From Acidobacteriota bacterium (GTDB lineage Bacteria; Acidobacteriota; Vicinamibacteria; Fen-336), in contig QHVM01000045.1 in NCBI GenBank assembly GCA_003223555.1, forward strand, positions 1 through 48,063: a stretch of 48,063 nucleotides of DNA, given 5' to 3'. Position 1 is the first letter of the stretch, and each line of letters begins with the position of its first letter. A program made the translations under genes and the position numbers. The notes below the pieces were generated by a model, which was not told where the DNA came from, searched no databases, and saw nothing but the letters and a program-made list of their open reading frames with translations. Below are positions 1 through 12,368 of the stretch, piece after piece.

Positions 1-3186
<3,186 letters not shown>

Positions 3187-3190
3187 ACCG

Positions 3191-4063
3191 ATGCCGCCTC
3201 CCGCGCCAGTGACCGCGGACGCGGAAACCCGGTCGGGGCCCGCCACCGACCCCACGGAAGAGGTCGAGCTCCGCCTGCTGCTGGAGGCGGTCGCCCACGT
3301 CCACGGGTTCGACTTCCGCGAATACGCCCGCAGCTCCCTGCGCCGCCGGGTACGTCACCTGATGCGCGACGAGGGGCTCTCCACGATCTCCGCCCTGCAG
3401 GACCGGGTCCTGCACGAGCCCGCGATGCTGCCCCGGCTCGTCCAGGGGCTGTCCGTCAGCGTGACCTCGATGTACCGCGACCCCGGCTTCTTCCGGGCCT
3501 TCCGGGAGCGGGTGGTCCCCGTGCTCCGCACCTACCCGGTGGTCCGGCTGTGGCACGCCGGGTGCTCGACCGGGGAAGAGGTCTACTCGATGGCCGTCCT
3601 GCTGGACGAGGAGGGCCTCTACGAACGCTGCCGCATCTACGCCACCGACATGAACGAGGCGGCGCTCGAGAAGGCGGCGGCGGGGGCCTTTCCCCTGCCC
3701 GCGATGCGCGAGTACACGGCGCGCTACCTGGCCGCGGGCGGACGCCGGTCGTTCTCCGAGTACTACGCGGTGGGGAGCCGCGACGTGGTCTTCCACCGCG
3801 GCCTGCGGCGTCACGTCGTCTTCGCCCAGCACAACCTGGTGACCGACGGCTCCTTCAACGAGTTCAACGTCATCCTGTGCCGCAACGTGCTCATCTATTT
3901 CAACCGCGGGCTGCAGGAGCGGGTGCACCGGCTGCTCTACGAGAGCCTCGGGCGGCTGGGCTTCCTGGGCCTGGGCAGCAAGGAGACGGTGCAGTTCACG
4001 CCCTTCGAGCGCAGCTACCAGGTCCTCGACGCGCCGCACAAGCTGTACCGGAAGGTGGGCTAG
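3191..4063 (+). CDS. cheR: CheR-type protein-glutamate O-methyltransferase
   Basis: A 290-aa SAM-dependent methyltransferase of the CheR family, which methylates glutamates on chemoreceptors or similar signalling proteins. The helical CheR N-domain is at about 25-95 and includes the basic stretch RSSLRRRVRHLM. The catalytic domain follows, with the SAM motif WHAGCSTGEEVYSMA at about 120-135 and the family signature LCRNVLIYFN at about 230-240. The length is normal. ATG 3191 lies 4 nt after the upstream kinase stop, and the TAG at 4061-4063 is directly followed by the GTG of the next kinase. No chemoreceptor, CheB, CheA or CheW is visible here. The protein may therefore serve a non-chemotactic pathway coupled to the two flanking hybrid kinases; that role is inferred from context only. 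Confidence 0.9.
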   Translation: MPPPAPVTADAETRSGPATDPTEEVELRLLLEAVAHVHGFDFREYARSSLRRRVRHLMRDEGLSTISALQDRVLHEPAMLPRLVQGLSVSVTSMYRDPGFFRAFRERVVPVLRTYPVVRLWHAGCSTGEEVYSMAVLLDEEGLYERCRIYATDMNEAALEKAAAGAFPLPAMREYTARYLAAGGRRSFSEYYAVGSRDVVFHRGLRRHVVFAQHNLVTDGSFNEFNVILCRNVLIYFNRGLQERVHRLLYESLGRLGFLGLGSKETVQFTPFERSYQVLDAPHKLYRKVG

Positions 4064-6604
4064 GTGACCGCCGCGGCCGGCGAGCTCGTCGACGACAGGG
4101 TCAGCATCCTGCTCGTCGACGACCGGCCCGACAAGCTCCTGGCGCTGGAGGCGGTCCTGTCCGACCTCGGCCAGAAGCTCATCAAGGCCGGCTCGGGCAA
4201 GGAGGCGCTGAAGGCGATCCTCCGCCAGGACTTCGCGGTGATCCTGCTCGACGTGAACATGCCGGGCATGGACGGCTTCGAGACCGCGGCCCTCATCCGC
4301 CAGCGCAAGAAGTCGGAGAAGACGCCCATCATCTTCTTCACCGCGCTCAGCGACACCGACACGCACGTCACCCGCGGCTACTCCCTGGGCGCAGTCGACT
4401 ACATCCGGGTGCCCGTGGAGCCCGACATCCTCCGGGCCAAGGTGGCCGCCTTCGTCGACCTCTACAAGAAGACCGAGCAGGTCAAGCGCCAGGCCGAGCT
4501 GATGCGGCAGCTCCAGGAACGCGAGCATCGCACGCAGCTCGCGGAGGCCACCGACCGCCTGGAGGCCGAGACCAAGCGGAACCGGTTCTTCACGCTCGCC
4601 ATCGACATGCTGGCCATCGCCGGCTTCGACGGCCACTTCAAGCAGCTCAACCCGAGCTGGGAGAAGACCCTCGGCTTCACCGACGAGGAGCTGAAGTCGA
4701 AGCCGCTCATCGAGTTCGTGCACCTGGAGGACCGCTCTTCCACGGAGGAGCAGCTCCACCGGCTCCAGGCGGGCGACTCGATCGCCTACTTCGAGAACCG
4801 CTACCGCACCAAGGCCGGCGGATGGCGCTGGCTGGGATGGACGGCGGCCCCGTTCGCGGAAGAGGGGCTCATCTACATCTTCGCCCGCGACCTCACGGAG
4901 CGGAAGGTCGCCGAGGAGGAGCGCCTCCACCTCATCCGCGAGCAGGCCGCTCGGGCGGCGGCGGAGGCGGCGGAGCGGCGGGCGGCCTTCCTGGCCGAGG
5001 CCGGCATCTCCCTGGCTTGTGCCTTTCATGGCCGACTGGAGCGTCCTCGACGTGCGCGACGAGGACGGCGCGGTGCGGCGGGTGGAGGTGGCCCACGCGG
5101 ACGCCGGCCAGGGGGACCTGGCCCGCGCGCTCATGGCCCACTCGCCGGAGCCCGACGCCGAGGTTCCCCAGGCCCGGGTCATGCGCACCCGCGAGCCCTT
5201 CCTGGCCTCCGAGTGCAACGAGGAGATGCTCGAGGGCCTGGCCCACGACGCCGCGGCTCGCCGGGCCCTCTGCTCGCTCGGCCCATCCTCCATGATGGTC
5301 ATTCCCCTGGTCGCGCGCGGCCGGCCGCTGGGCGCGCTCACGTTCCTCTTCGGAGAGTCGGGCCGCCGCTACGGGCGGCTCGATCTCGAGCTGGCGGAGG
5401 AGCTGGGACGGCGGGCGGCGCTGGCCGCGGACAACGCCTGGCTCTACCGCTCCTCGCAGGAGGCGCGCAAGGCGGCCGAGCGGGCCAACCGCGCCAAGGA
5501 CGAGTTCCTGGCCACCCTCTCCCACGAGCTGCGCACCCCGCTCACCCCCATCCTCGGCTGGACGGTCATGCTGCGCTCGGGGACGCTGGACCAGGCGGGC
5601 AGCGCAACGTGCGGGCCCAGACCCAGCTCATCGAGGACCTGCTCGACGTGTCCCGCATCGTCACCGGCAAGCTGCGGGTGGAGGTGCGGCCGATCGAGCT
5701 CGTCCCGGTGGTCGAGGCGGGGCTGGACGCGGTGCGGCCCTCGGCGGAGGCGAAGGAGATCCATCTCGACGTCCAGCTCGACCCCATGGACTGCAAGGTG
5801 CTCGGGGATCCCGACCGCCTGCAGCAGGTGGTCTGGAACCTGGCCAGCAACGCGGTCAAGTTCACCCCCAAGGCCGGCCGGGTCGAGGTGAGGCTGAACC
5901 GCGTCGACTCGCAGGTGCAGCTCAGCGTCCGCGACAACGGCAAGGGCATCAGCGCCGACTTCCTGCCCTACGTGTTCGACCGGTTCCGTCAAGCCGACAG
6001 CACCAGCACCCGGAAGTACGGCGGCCTCGGGCTCGGGCTGGCCATCGTCCGCCACCTGGTGGAGCTGCACGGCGGCACCGTCCACGCCGAGAGCTCGGGG
6101 CCCGACCAGGGGGCGACCTTCACCGTTCGCCTGCCGCTCATGGAGGAGCGCACCGAGCCGGCGCGTTCCCGGCCGGCCGCCGAAGGGGGCCACGCGGGCG
6201 GCGTGCGGCTGGACGGCGTGAAGGTGCTGGTGGTGGACGACGAGCTCGACATGCGGGACTTCCTGAGCGTTTCGCTGCGGCAGTACGGCGCCGACGTGAC
6301 CGCCATCGCCTCGGTGGGCGAGGCGGTGGAGGCGCTCGAGCGCGAGCGGCCCGACGTGCTCGTGAGCGACATCGGCATGCCGGGCGAGGACGGCTACGCC
6401 CTCATCCGCAAGATCCGCGCGCTGGGTCCGGAGCGGGGGGGCCAGGTCCCGGCCGCCGCGCTCACCGGCTTCGCCCACGGGGAGGACACGAGCCGCGTGC
6501 TCTCCGCGGGCTACCAGGTCCACCTGCCCAAGCCGGTCGAGCCCTCGCAGCTCGCGCAGGTTGTGGGCACCCTGGCCGGCCGCCGCAGCCCCGCCCTCCA
6601 CTAG
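4064..6604 (+). CDS. REC-PAS-GAF-HisKA-HATPase-REC hybrid histidine kinase (two internal frame breaks)
   Basis: It starts at GTG 4064 with no gap after cheR. Domains in order: an N-terminal REC ([19 protein letters not shown]), a coiled linker, a PAS domain (about 4580-4900), a GAF domain, HisKA, HATPase ([26 protein letters not shown]) and a C-terminal REC ([25 protein letters not shown]). Frame 2 carries 4064 to about 5015 and about 5600 to 6604. Between these the conserved protein is in frame 3: [12 protein letters not shown], then [21 protein letters not shown] with its His codon at 5523-5525. The frame-2 reading happens to have no stop through this stretch, so an uninterrupted 846-codon frame exists that lacks the H-box. 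At each junction a short conserved stretch is missing: the GAF start, and the helix between LDQAG and [15 protein letters not shown]. It is probably one intact kinase in the living organism. Confidence 0.82.
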   Translation: MTAAAGELVDDRVSILLVDDRPDKLLALEAVLSDLGQKLIKAGSGKEALKAILRQDFAVILLDVNMPGMDGFETAALIRQRKKSEKTPIIFFTALSDTDTHVTRGYSLGAVDYIRVPVEPDILRAKVAAFVDLYKKTEQVKRQAELMRQLQEREHRTQLAEATDRLEAETKRNRFFTLAIDMLAIAGFDGHFKQLNPSWEKTLGFTDEELKSKPLIEFVHLEDRSSTEEQLHRLQAGDSIAYFENRYRTKAGGWRWLGWTAAPFAEEGLIYIFARDLTERKVAEEERLHLIREQAARAAAEAAERRAAFLAEAGISLACAFHGRLERPRRARRGRRGAAGGGGPRGRRPGGPGPRAHGPLAGARRRGSPGPGHAHPRALPGLRVQRGDARGPGPRRRGSPGPLLARPILHDGHSPGRARPAAGRAHVPLRRVGPPLRAARSRAGGGAGTAGGAGRGQRLALPLLAGGAQGGRAGQPRQGRVPGHPLPRAAHPAHPHPRLDGHAALGDAGPGGQRNVRAQTQLIEDLLDVSRIVTGKLRVEVRPIELVPVVEAGLDAVRPSAEAKEIHLDVQLDPMDCKVLGDPDRLQQVVWNLASNAVKFTPKAGRVEVRLNRVDSQVQLSVRDNGKGISADFLPYVFDRFRQADSTSTRKYGGLGLGLAIVRHLVELHGGTVHAESSGPDQGATFTVRLPLMEERTEPARSRPAAEGGHAGGVRLDGVKVLVVDDELDMRDFLSVSLRQYGADVTAIASVGEAVEALERERPDVLVSDIGMPGEDGYALIRKIRALGPERGGQVPAAALTGFAHGEDTSRVLSAGYQVHLPKPVEPSQLAQVVGTLAGRRSPALH

Positions 6605-6617
6605 CCGCGAACCCGCC

Positions 6618-6647
6618 TTGACACGGCGGAGGGGCTGTCTCCATAAT
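6618..6647 (+). promoter_or_regulatory. Sigma-70-type promoter for the small ORF at 6666
   Basis: A perfect TTGACA (6618-6623) is followed 18 nt later by CATAAT (6642-6647). The site lies just after the kinase stop and about 18 nt before ATG 6666, so the leader would be very short. Confidence 0.65.
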
Positions 6648-6665
6648 TTCCTCGGGTCGCGAGCG

Positions 6666-6983
6666 ATGGAAAGAGCGGATCCTGCCAGCAGCGAAGACGT
6701 CAAGCGGATGGTCCAGGAGCTGGGCACGACCATCCAGCGCACGCTGGCGGAGTCTCCGCAGATCGCCCACTGCCTGAACCGGATCAAGGCCGAGGGCTAC
6801 GAGGTCTCCTTGGTGCTGGAGGCGACCATCGGCTTCAACAAGACGGGCAGCCGCGAGGCGACCGAGGTCTCCACCTTCGATTTCCGGGTGGACAAGAGCG
6901 AGCCCGCCCCCCTGAAGATGACTCCCCTCGACAAGAAGTTCCTCCGCTCGCTGAAGATCAGCGTCGAGGAAGGGGAAGAGTAG
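6666..6983 (+). CDS. Small conserved-looking hypothetical protein (105 aa)
   Basis: A 105-aa soluble protein starting MERADPASSEDVKRMVQE. It has no signal peptide or membrane segment. The N-terminal half looks helical (EELGTTIQRTLAESPQI-like amphipathic stretch). The centre resembles a short beta region (YEVSLVLEATIGFN), and the C-terminus is acidic (SVEEGEE). ATG 6666 was chosen because it is the first ATG after a good TTGACA/CATAAT promoter; the frame is open upstream, but that part overlaps the kinase end. The gene stands alone between the signalling cluster and the convergent gpmI operon. No domain family was recognised and I propose no function. Confidence 0.65.
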   Translation: MERADPASSEDVKRMVQELGTTIQRTLAESPQIAHCLNRIKAEGYEVSLVLEATIGFNKTGSREATEVSTFDFRVDKSEPAPLKMTPLDKKFLRSLKISVEEGEE

Positions 6984-7248
6984 CCGGGCTTCTGGCCGGA
7001 CCTCCTTGGACAGCAAGCCCTCACGGTCGGCGCTCGGGTTCGCCCCGAGCGTGGGGACGCTCGCTCGGGCTTCAAAAGGAACGTGTGTCTTCTCTCGCTC
7101 GCTCGACGGTCGGGCCCGCCCCGACAGTCCCTGCACCGACCGACGCCCCACGCTCAGGGCGACCTGTCGCGCCTCCCCCTTGTTGTTCGATGTTCTCCGC
7201 GCCCTCTCCGTTCGCCCTCTGCGACCTCTGCGTTAAAGAGGCGGTCCG
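6984..7248. other. Intergenic region with GC-rich hairpins between convergent genes
   Basis: These 265 bp separate the small ORF from the end of gpmI. A perfect 8-bp stem (CGCTCGGG / CCCGAGCG with loop TTCGC) sits at 7031-7051. It is followed by CGCTCGCTCGGG, which could pair alternatively. It may end the upstream transcript, although no T-tract follows. The stretch 7200-7240 is a CTCTGCGACCTCTGCG-type pyrimidine-rich repeat. I see no convincing gene. Confidence 0.4.
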
Positions 7249-8808
7249 TCAGCCTAGCCGGCGCAGGTCGCGGCCGGTCATCTCGGGCGGCTGAGGCAAC
7301 CCCAGCAGCCCCAGCAGGGTCGGCCCCACGTCCTCGAGCGCCCCGCCTTCGCGCAATGGCCCTCGGGCGCCCTCGTGCACGAGGAAGAACGGCACCGGGT
7401 TGGTCGTGTGGGCGGTGTGGGGCTGGCCGGTGAGCGGATCCCGCATCGTCTCGCAGTTGCCGTGGTCGGCCGTGATGAGGACGGCGCCGCGCCGGGCCAG
7501 CACGGCCTCCACGATCCGCCCCAGGCACTGGTCGACCACCTCGACGGCCTTGATCGCGGCTTCCAGGACGCCGGTATGGCCCACCATGTCGGGGTTGGCG
7601 AGGTTGCCGACTACCACGCGGTGCCGGACCGCCGCCAGCTGTCCGAGGAGCGCGTCGGTGATCCCGTGGGCGCTCATCTGCGGCTTGAGGTCGTAGGTGG
7701 CCACCTTCGCCGAGGGCACGAGGATGCGGTCCTCGCCCGGCCACGGCTTCTCGACTCCCCCGTTGAAGAAGTAGGTGACGTGGGCGTACTTCTCCGTCTC
7801 CGCGATGCGCAGGTTGGGCAGCTCCGCGGCGGCCAGCGCGTCGGCCACGATGTTCCGCAGCGGCTCGGGAGGGAAGGCCACCGCCAGGCCGAAGCGCGGG
7901 TCGTACTCCGTCATGCAGACGAAGTGCAGCTTCGGGAACGTCGGGCGCGGGAAGCCTTCGAAGCCCGGCTGGGTGAGCGCGGCGGTGAGCTGCCGTGCGC
8001 GGTCGGCGCGGAAGTTGAAGAAGAGCGCGCTGTCCCCATCCTGGAGCATCGCCACCCGCCGCCCGCCCTCGTGGATCACCACCGGAAGGACGAACTCGTC
8101 GGTGACGTTCCCCGCATAAGACCGGCGGACGGCTTCCGCGGGGTCCTCGGCGGCGACGCCTTCGCCCAGCACCATCGCCCGCCAGGCCTTCTCCACGCGG
8201 TCCCAGCGCTTGTCGCGGTCCATCGCGTAGTAGCGGCCGGAGACGACCGCCACCTTGCCCAGGCCCAGCTCGCCCATGAACGCCTGCAGCTTCTCCAGGT
8301 AGCCGGCCCCGGAGGCCGGCGGCGTGTCACGGCCGTCGAGGAAGGCGTGGACGAAGACCCGCCGCAAGCCGCGATCGCGGGCCGTGCGCAGCAGGCCTTC
8401 CAGATGCTCCTGGTAGGAGTGGACGCCGCCGTCGGAGACGAGCCCCATCAGATGGAGGGTGCCCCGTTCCCGCACGCGGTCCATCGCCTCCGCCAGCACC
8501 GCGTTGCGGGCGAGAGTGCCCTGGCGGACGGTCAGCGTGATGCGCGTCGAGTCCATGTAGACGACGCGGCCCGCCCCCAGGTTCAGGTGGCCTACCTCCG
8601 AGTTGCCCATCTGGCCGTCGGGCAGCCCGACGCGCATCTGGGAGGCGGCCAGGGTCGTGTGCGGATAGCGGGCGCGGAGCGCGTCGAGGGCCGGCGTGCG
8701 GGCCAGGGCGACCGCGTTGTCGGCCCGCTCGGCGCGGACGCCGAAGCCGTCCAGGACGAACAGGACGACGGGACCGGGGACGGCAGAAGCGGCTGGTGTC
8801 GAGCTCAC
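7249..8808 (-). CDS. gpmI: 2,3-bisphosphoglycerate-independent phosphoglycerate mutase
   Basis: A 519-aa cytoplasmic enzyme, full length for the family, that interconverts 3-phosphoglycerate and 2-phosphoglycerate. Near the N-terminus is the metal-binding LDGFG. The catalytic serine is in GNSEVGHLNLGAGR at about residue 68. The phosphotransferase part contains DGRDTPP and GRYYAMDRDKRWDR. C-terminal metal sites include NPDMVGHTG and ADHGNCE. The start is GTG 8808, which overlaps the stop of a duplicated enolase tail (GTGA at 8808-8805). It is the last gene of a glgC-eno-gpmI operon, so two consecutive glycolytic steps are co-transcribed. Confidence 0.95.
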   Translation of the reverse strand: MSSTPAASAVPGPVVLFVLDGFGVRAERADNAVALARTPALDALRARYPHTTLAASQMRVGLPDGQMGNSEVGHLNLGAGRVVYMDSTRITLTVRQGTLARNAVLAEAMDRVRERGTLHLMGLVSDGGVHSYQEHLEGLLRTARDRGLRRVFVHAFLDGRDTPPASGAGYLEKLQAFMGELGLGKVAVVSGRYYAMDRDKRWDRVEKAWRAMVLGEGVAAEDPAEAVRRSYAGNVTDEFVLPVVIHEGGRRVAMLQDGDSALFFNFRADRARQLTAALTQPGFEGFPRPTFPKLHFVCMTEYDPRFGLAVAFPPEPLRNIVADALAAAELPNLRIAETEKYAHVTYFFNGGVEKPWPGEDRILVPSAKVATYDLKPQMSAHGITDALLGQLAAVRHRVVVGNLANPDMVGHTGVLEAAIKAVEVVDQCLGRIVEAVLARRGAVLITADHGNCETMRDPLTGQPHTAHTTNPVPFFLVHEGARGPLREGGALEDVGPTLLGLLGLPQPPEMTGRDLRRLG

Positions 8809-8849
8809 GCTCGCGGGTTGATGGCCGACCGGCCGGCGAACCTCGCCAT
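8805..8849 (-). repeat. Diverged second copy of the enolase C-terminal tail
   Basis: Read on the minus strand these 45 nt encode [14 protein letters not shown] plus a TGA stop. The real enolase end (9004-8960) encodes [14 protein letters not shown] plus TGA. The copies lie 155 bp apart with mostly synonymous differences. The TGA of this copy overlaps the GTG start of gpmI, as a normal operon gene end would. The 110 bp between the copies hold a GGATTCACTCCC hairpin. Confidence 0.7.
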
Positions 8850-8935
8850 CGGATATTCAGAGGATCGGGGGGGTGCGGAGCGAGACGTAAACACCCCCCC
8901 GCGCGCATTCGCGCTCCCCCCCCAGTCGCTCGCTC

Positions 8936-8948
8936 GGGAGTGAATCCC
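8936..8948 (-). repeat. Dispersed hairpin, core GGGATTCACTCCC
   Basis: On the minus strand the sequence is GGGA-TTCAC-TCCC, a 4-bp stem with a 5-nt loop, flanked by CGAGCGA-type sequence. The core matches intergenic hairpins at 17235-17251 and 12223-12237. It lies inside the apparent insertion between the two enolase tails. Confidence 0.45.
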
Positions 8949-8959
8949 TCGCTCGCTGC

Positions 8960-10249
<1,290 letters not shown>

Positions 10250-11497
10250 TCAACTGGCGAACGCAGAGTCCACCAGGCACTCCTCGCCCTGCGTCACCAC
10301 CGCCACCCCGTTCTCGGTGACGGTGTGGCGCCGCCGATCCTCGACCGCATCGTAGCCGATGACCGCCCCCCGGGGAACGCTGACCTCGTGGTCGATGATG
10401 GCGCGCCGGACACGGCTGTGCCGGTTGATCGTCGTGTTGGGCATGAGTATCGAGTCCTCGACCTCGCAGTAGGAGTGGACGCGGGCCCCCGGGGCCAGGA
10501 TCGACCGGTGCACCGTGCTGCCCGAGACGATGCAGCCCATCGAGACCAGCGACTGGGTGGCCGAGCCCCGCCGGCCCTCCTCGTCGAACACGAACTTCGC
10601 GGGCGGGAACTGCGGCTGGTAGGTGCGCAGCGGCCAGTCCGGGTCGTAGAGGTTGAACACGGGGTCGACCTGGATGAGGTCCATGGAGGCCTCGAAGTAG
10701 GCGTCGAGCGTCCCGACGTCGCGCCAGTACTTCGACTCCTTCTTGTTCTCGTCCCAGAACACGTACGCGTAGACGCGCTCGCCCCCCGCCACCAGGCGGG
10801 GGATGACGTCCTTGCCGAAGTCGTGGCTGGTGGGCTCCTCGGCGTCGCGCAGCAGCTCGCGGACGAGGACCTCGGTGTCGAAGATGTAGATCCCCATCGA
10901 GCCCAGGCACATCGAAGCGTTCCAGGGCGTGGGCCGGGCCGAAACCGGCTTCTCCTCGAACCCGACCAGCCGGCTGTCTTCGTCGACCTCCAGGATCCCG
11001 AACCGGCGGGACTCCGTCACCGGCACCTCGATGGCGGCCACGGTGAGCGAGGCCCCGCGCGCGATGTGCACGTCGAGCATCTTGCTGTAGTCCATCTTGT
11101 AGATGTGGTCGCCGGACAGGATGATCACCCATCGCGGCGACTCGCGCTCCAGCGAGTAGAGGTTCTGGTACACGGCGTCGGCGGTGCCCAGGTACCAGTT
11201 CTCGCTCACCCGCTTCTGGGGAGGCAGTATCTCGATGAACTCTCCCAGCTCGGCGTTGACGACGCTCCAGCCCATGCGGATGTGGCGGTTGAGGCTCTGG
11301 GCCTTGTACTGGGTGGCGATGAAGATCTTGCGCAGCCCCGAGTTCACGCAGTTGGAGAGGGTGAAGTCGATGATCGAGTAGGGACCCCCGAAGCTCACCG
11401 CGGGCTTGGCCCGGTCGCGGGTGAGGGGATAGAGGCGCTCGCCCGCCCCCCCCGCCAGCAGCACCGCCGCAACGTCGCGGAGGAGGAGGACGTTCAC
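10250..11497 (-). CDS. glgC: Glucose-1-phosphate adenylyltransferase
   Basis: A 415-aa ADP-glucose pyrophosphorylase, which makes ADP-glucose for glycogen synthesis. The N-terminal nucleotidyltransferase signature LLAGGAGERLYPLT lies at about 12-26, followed by KPAVSFGG and SGDHIYKMDY. The C-terminal half is a left-handed beta-helix with hexapeptide-like repeats, e.g. GCIVSGSTVHRSILAPGARV. GTG 11497 was chosen because [11 protein letters not shown] follows at normal family spacing. It lies 13 nt after the upstream hydrolase and 3 nt before eno. Placing glgC with eno and gpmI links carbon storage with lower glycolysis. Confidence 0.94.
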   Translation of the reverse strand: MNVLLLRDVAAVLLAGGAGERLYPLTRDRAKPAVSFGGPYSIIDFTLSNCVNSGLRKIFIATQYKAQSLNRHIRMGWSVVNAELGEFIEILPPQKRVSENWYLGTADAVYQNLYSLERESPRWVIILSGDHIYKMDYSKMLDVHIARGASLTVAAIEVPVTESRRFGILEVDEDSRLVGFEEKPVSARPTPWNASMCLGSMGIYIFDTEVLVRELLRDAEEPTSHDFGKDVIPRLVAGGERVYAYVFWDENKKESKYWRDVGTLDAYFEASMDLIQVDPVFNLYDPDWPLRTYQPQFPPAKFVFDEEGRRGSATQSLVSMGCIVSGSTVHRSILAPGARVHSYCEVEDSILMPNTTINRHSRVRRAIIDHEVSVPRGAVIGYDAVEDRRRHTVTENGVAVVTQGEECLVDSAFAS

Positions 11498-11510
11498 GAC
11501 GCCTTCGTGC

Positions 11511-12143
11511 TCACATCCGGGACCGCAGCACGACGCGGGCGGGGGCGCCTTCGGCTCCGGTCACCCGCAGGGGCAGGCACGTCAGCTCGTACTCGCCCGG
11601 CTCGACCTGCGAGAGGTCCAGACCCTCGACCACCACCACGCCCGCCTCGAGTAGCGCGAGGTGGGCGGGATGGTCCTTGCGCCCGTGCCGGTCGATCGAC
11701 AGGTAGTCGATCCCGACCAGCTTCAGGCCGGCCTGGGCGAGGTAGACGGCCGCCTCACCGGTCAGGTAGACGAAGTCTTCCTGGAAGGCGGCCTGGCGCA
11801 GCGCGCCCGAGTTGCGGGTCTTGATGAGCAGCCGGATGTCGTCCCGGAGGTCGAGCGCCTCGAGCTGCTCGCGGCCGACCGCGTCCCGCACGGGAACCGA
11901 GACCACGCGCGCCTTGCCGATCAGGATCTCCAGCGGCAGCCCCTCCACGGTCGCCCCGTCGGCGAGGAAGTGGTACGGCGCGTCCACGTGGGTCCCCGTG
12001 TGCGAGCCCAGGGTGAGCCGGCTCAGGTTGCAGGGGTGGCCCTCGCCCATGCGCTGGGTGAACTCGAGGTGGAAGGCGGGATCGCCGGGCCAGACCGGCA
12101 GGTCGACCGAGAGAGGGACGGTCACATCGATGATCTTGCTCAT
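11511..12143 (-). CDS. Cyclase/arylformamidase-like metal hydrolase
   Basis: A 210-aa member of the cyclase superfamily that includes kynurenine formamidase and polyketide cyclases. The diagnostic metal-binding motif HTGTHVDAPYHF lies at about 48-59. The family start DVTVPLSVDLPVWPGD and the C-terminal motif KLVGIDYLSIDRHG are also present. These enzymes are cytoplasmic and usually Zn or Mn dependent. ATG 12143 is the first gene of a minus-strand operon with glgC, eno and gpmI. The substrate cannot be read from the sequence. No tryptophan-degradation genes are nearby, so the kynurenine formamidase name is not justified. Confidence 0.82.
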   Translation of the reverse strand: MSKIIDVTVPLSVDLPVWPGDPAFHLEFTQRMGEGHPCNLSRLTLGSHTGTHVDAPYHFLADGATVEGLPLEILIGKARVVSVPVRDAVGREQLEALDLRDDIRLLIKTRNSGALRQAAFQEDFVYLTGEAAVYLAQAGLKLVGIDYLSIDRHGRKDHPAHLALLEAGVVVVEGLDLSQVEPGEYELTCLPLRVTGAEGAPARVVLRSRM

Positions 12144-12199
12144 AGGGCCCTGGGAGGCGGGAGCGCCCCGGGAAGAATCCTGATCGTGAGAACGGACGC

Positions 12200-12208
12200 C
12201 TTATAGCA
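12200..12208 (-). promoter_or_regulatory. Extended -10 element for the cyclase-glgC-eno-gpmI operon
   Basis: Reading on the minus strand, TGC-TATAAG (12208-12200) is a good extended -10 about 57 nt before ATG 12143. I see no good -35 hexamer. Confidence 0.4.
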
Positions 12209-12222
12209 CAAAAGTGCGGCGC

Positions 12223-12237
12223 CCGGATTCACTCCGG
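12223..12237. repeat. Dispersed hairpin, CCGGATTCACTCCGG
   Basis: CCGGA-TTCAC-TCCGG is a perfect 5-bp stem with the same TTCAC loop as the hairpin at 17235-17251 and the minus-strand copy at 8936-8948. It lies between the divergent cyclase operon and the barrel-protein gene. Confidence 0.45.
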
Positions 12238-12311
12238 AACCCGGCGTTCGACGAAGGCCGGCGCGGAGGAAGAGCGCCGCATTCGACGGAAGCAGACGGA
12301 AACAGCCAGCC

Positions 12312-12340
12312 TTGACAGGGTTGGGGGGGCCTGCTAGCGT
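12312..12340 (+). promoter_or_regulatory. Sigma-70-type promoter for the TonB-receptor-like gene
   Basis: TTGACA (12312-12317), a 17-nt spacer, then TAGCGT (12335-12340), preceded by the extended element TGC. The promoter ends 28 nt before the chosen TTG start at 12369. Confidence 0.65.
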
Positions 12341-12368
12341 GAGAAGCTGCCAGCGGAGAGGAGAGCGT

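Noticed and set aside
5011-5600. Programmed frameshifting to explain the kinase breaks
   Set aside because: No slippery site is evident, and conserved residues are missing at the junctions, which frameshifting cannot restore.
12312-12368. TTG at 12312 as the start of the barrel protein
   Set aside because: It coincides with the -35 hexamer, and the signal peptide begins only at 12369 behind a good ribosome-binding site.
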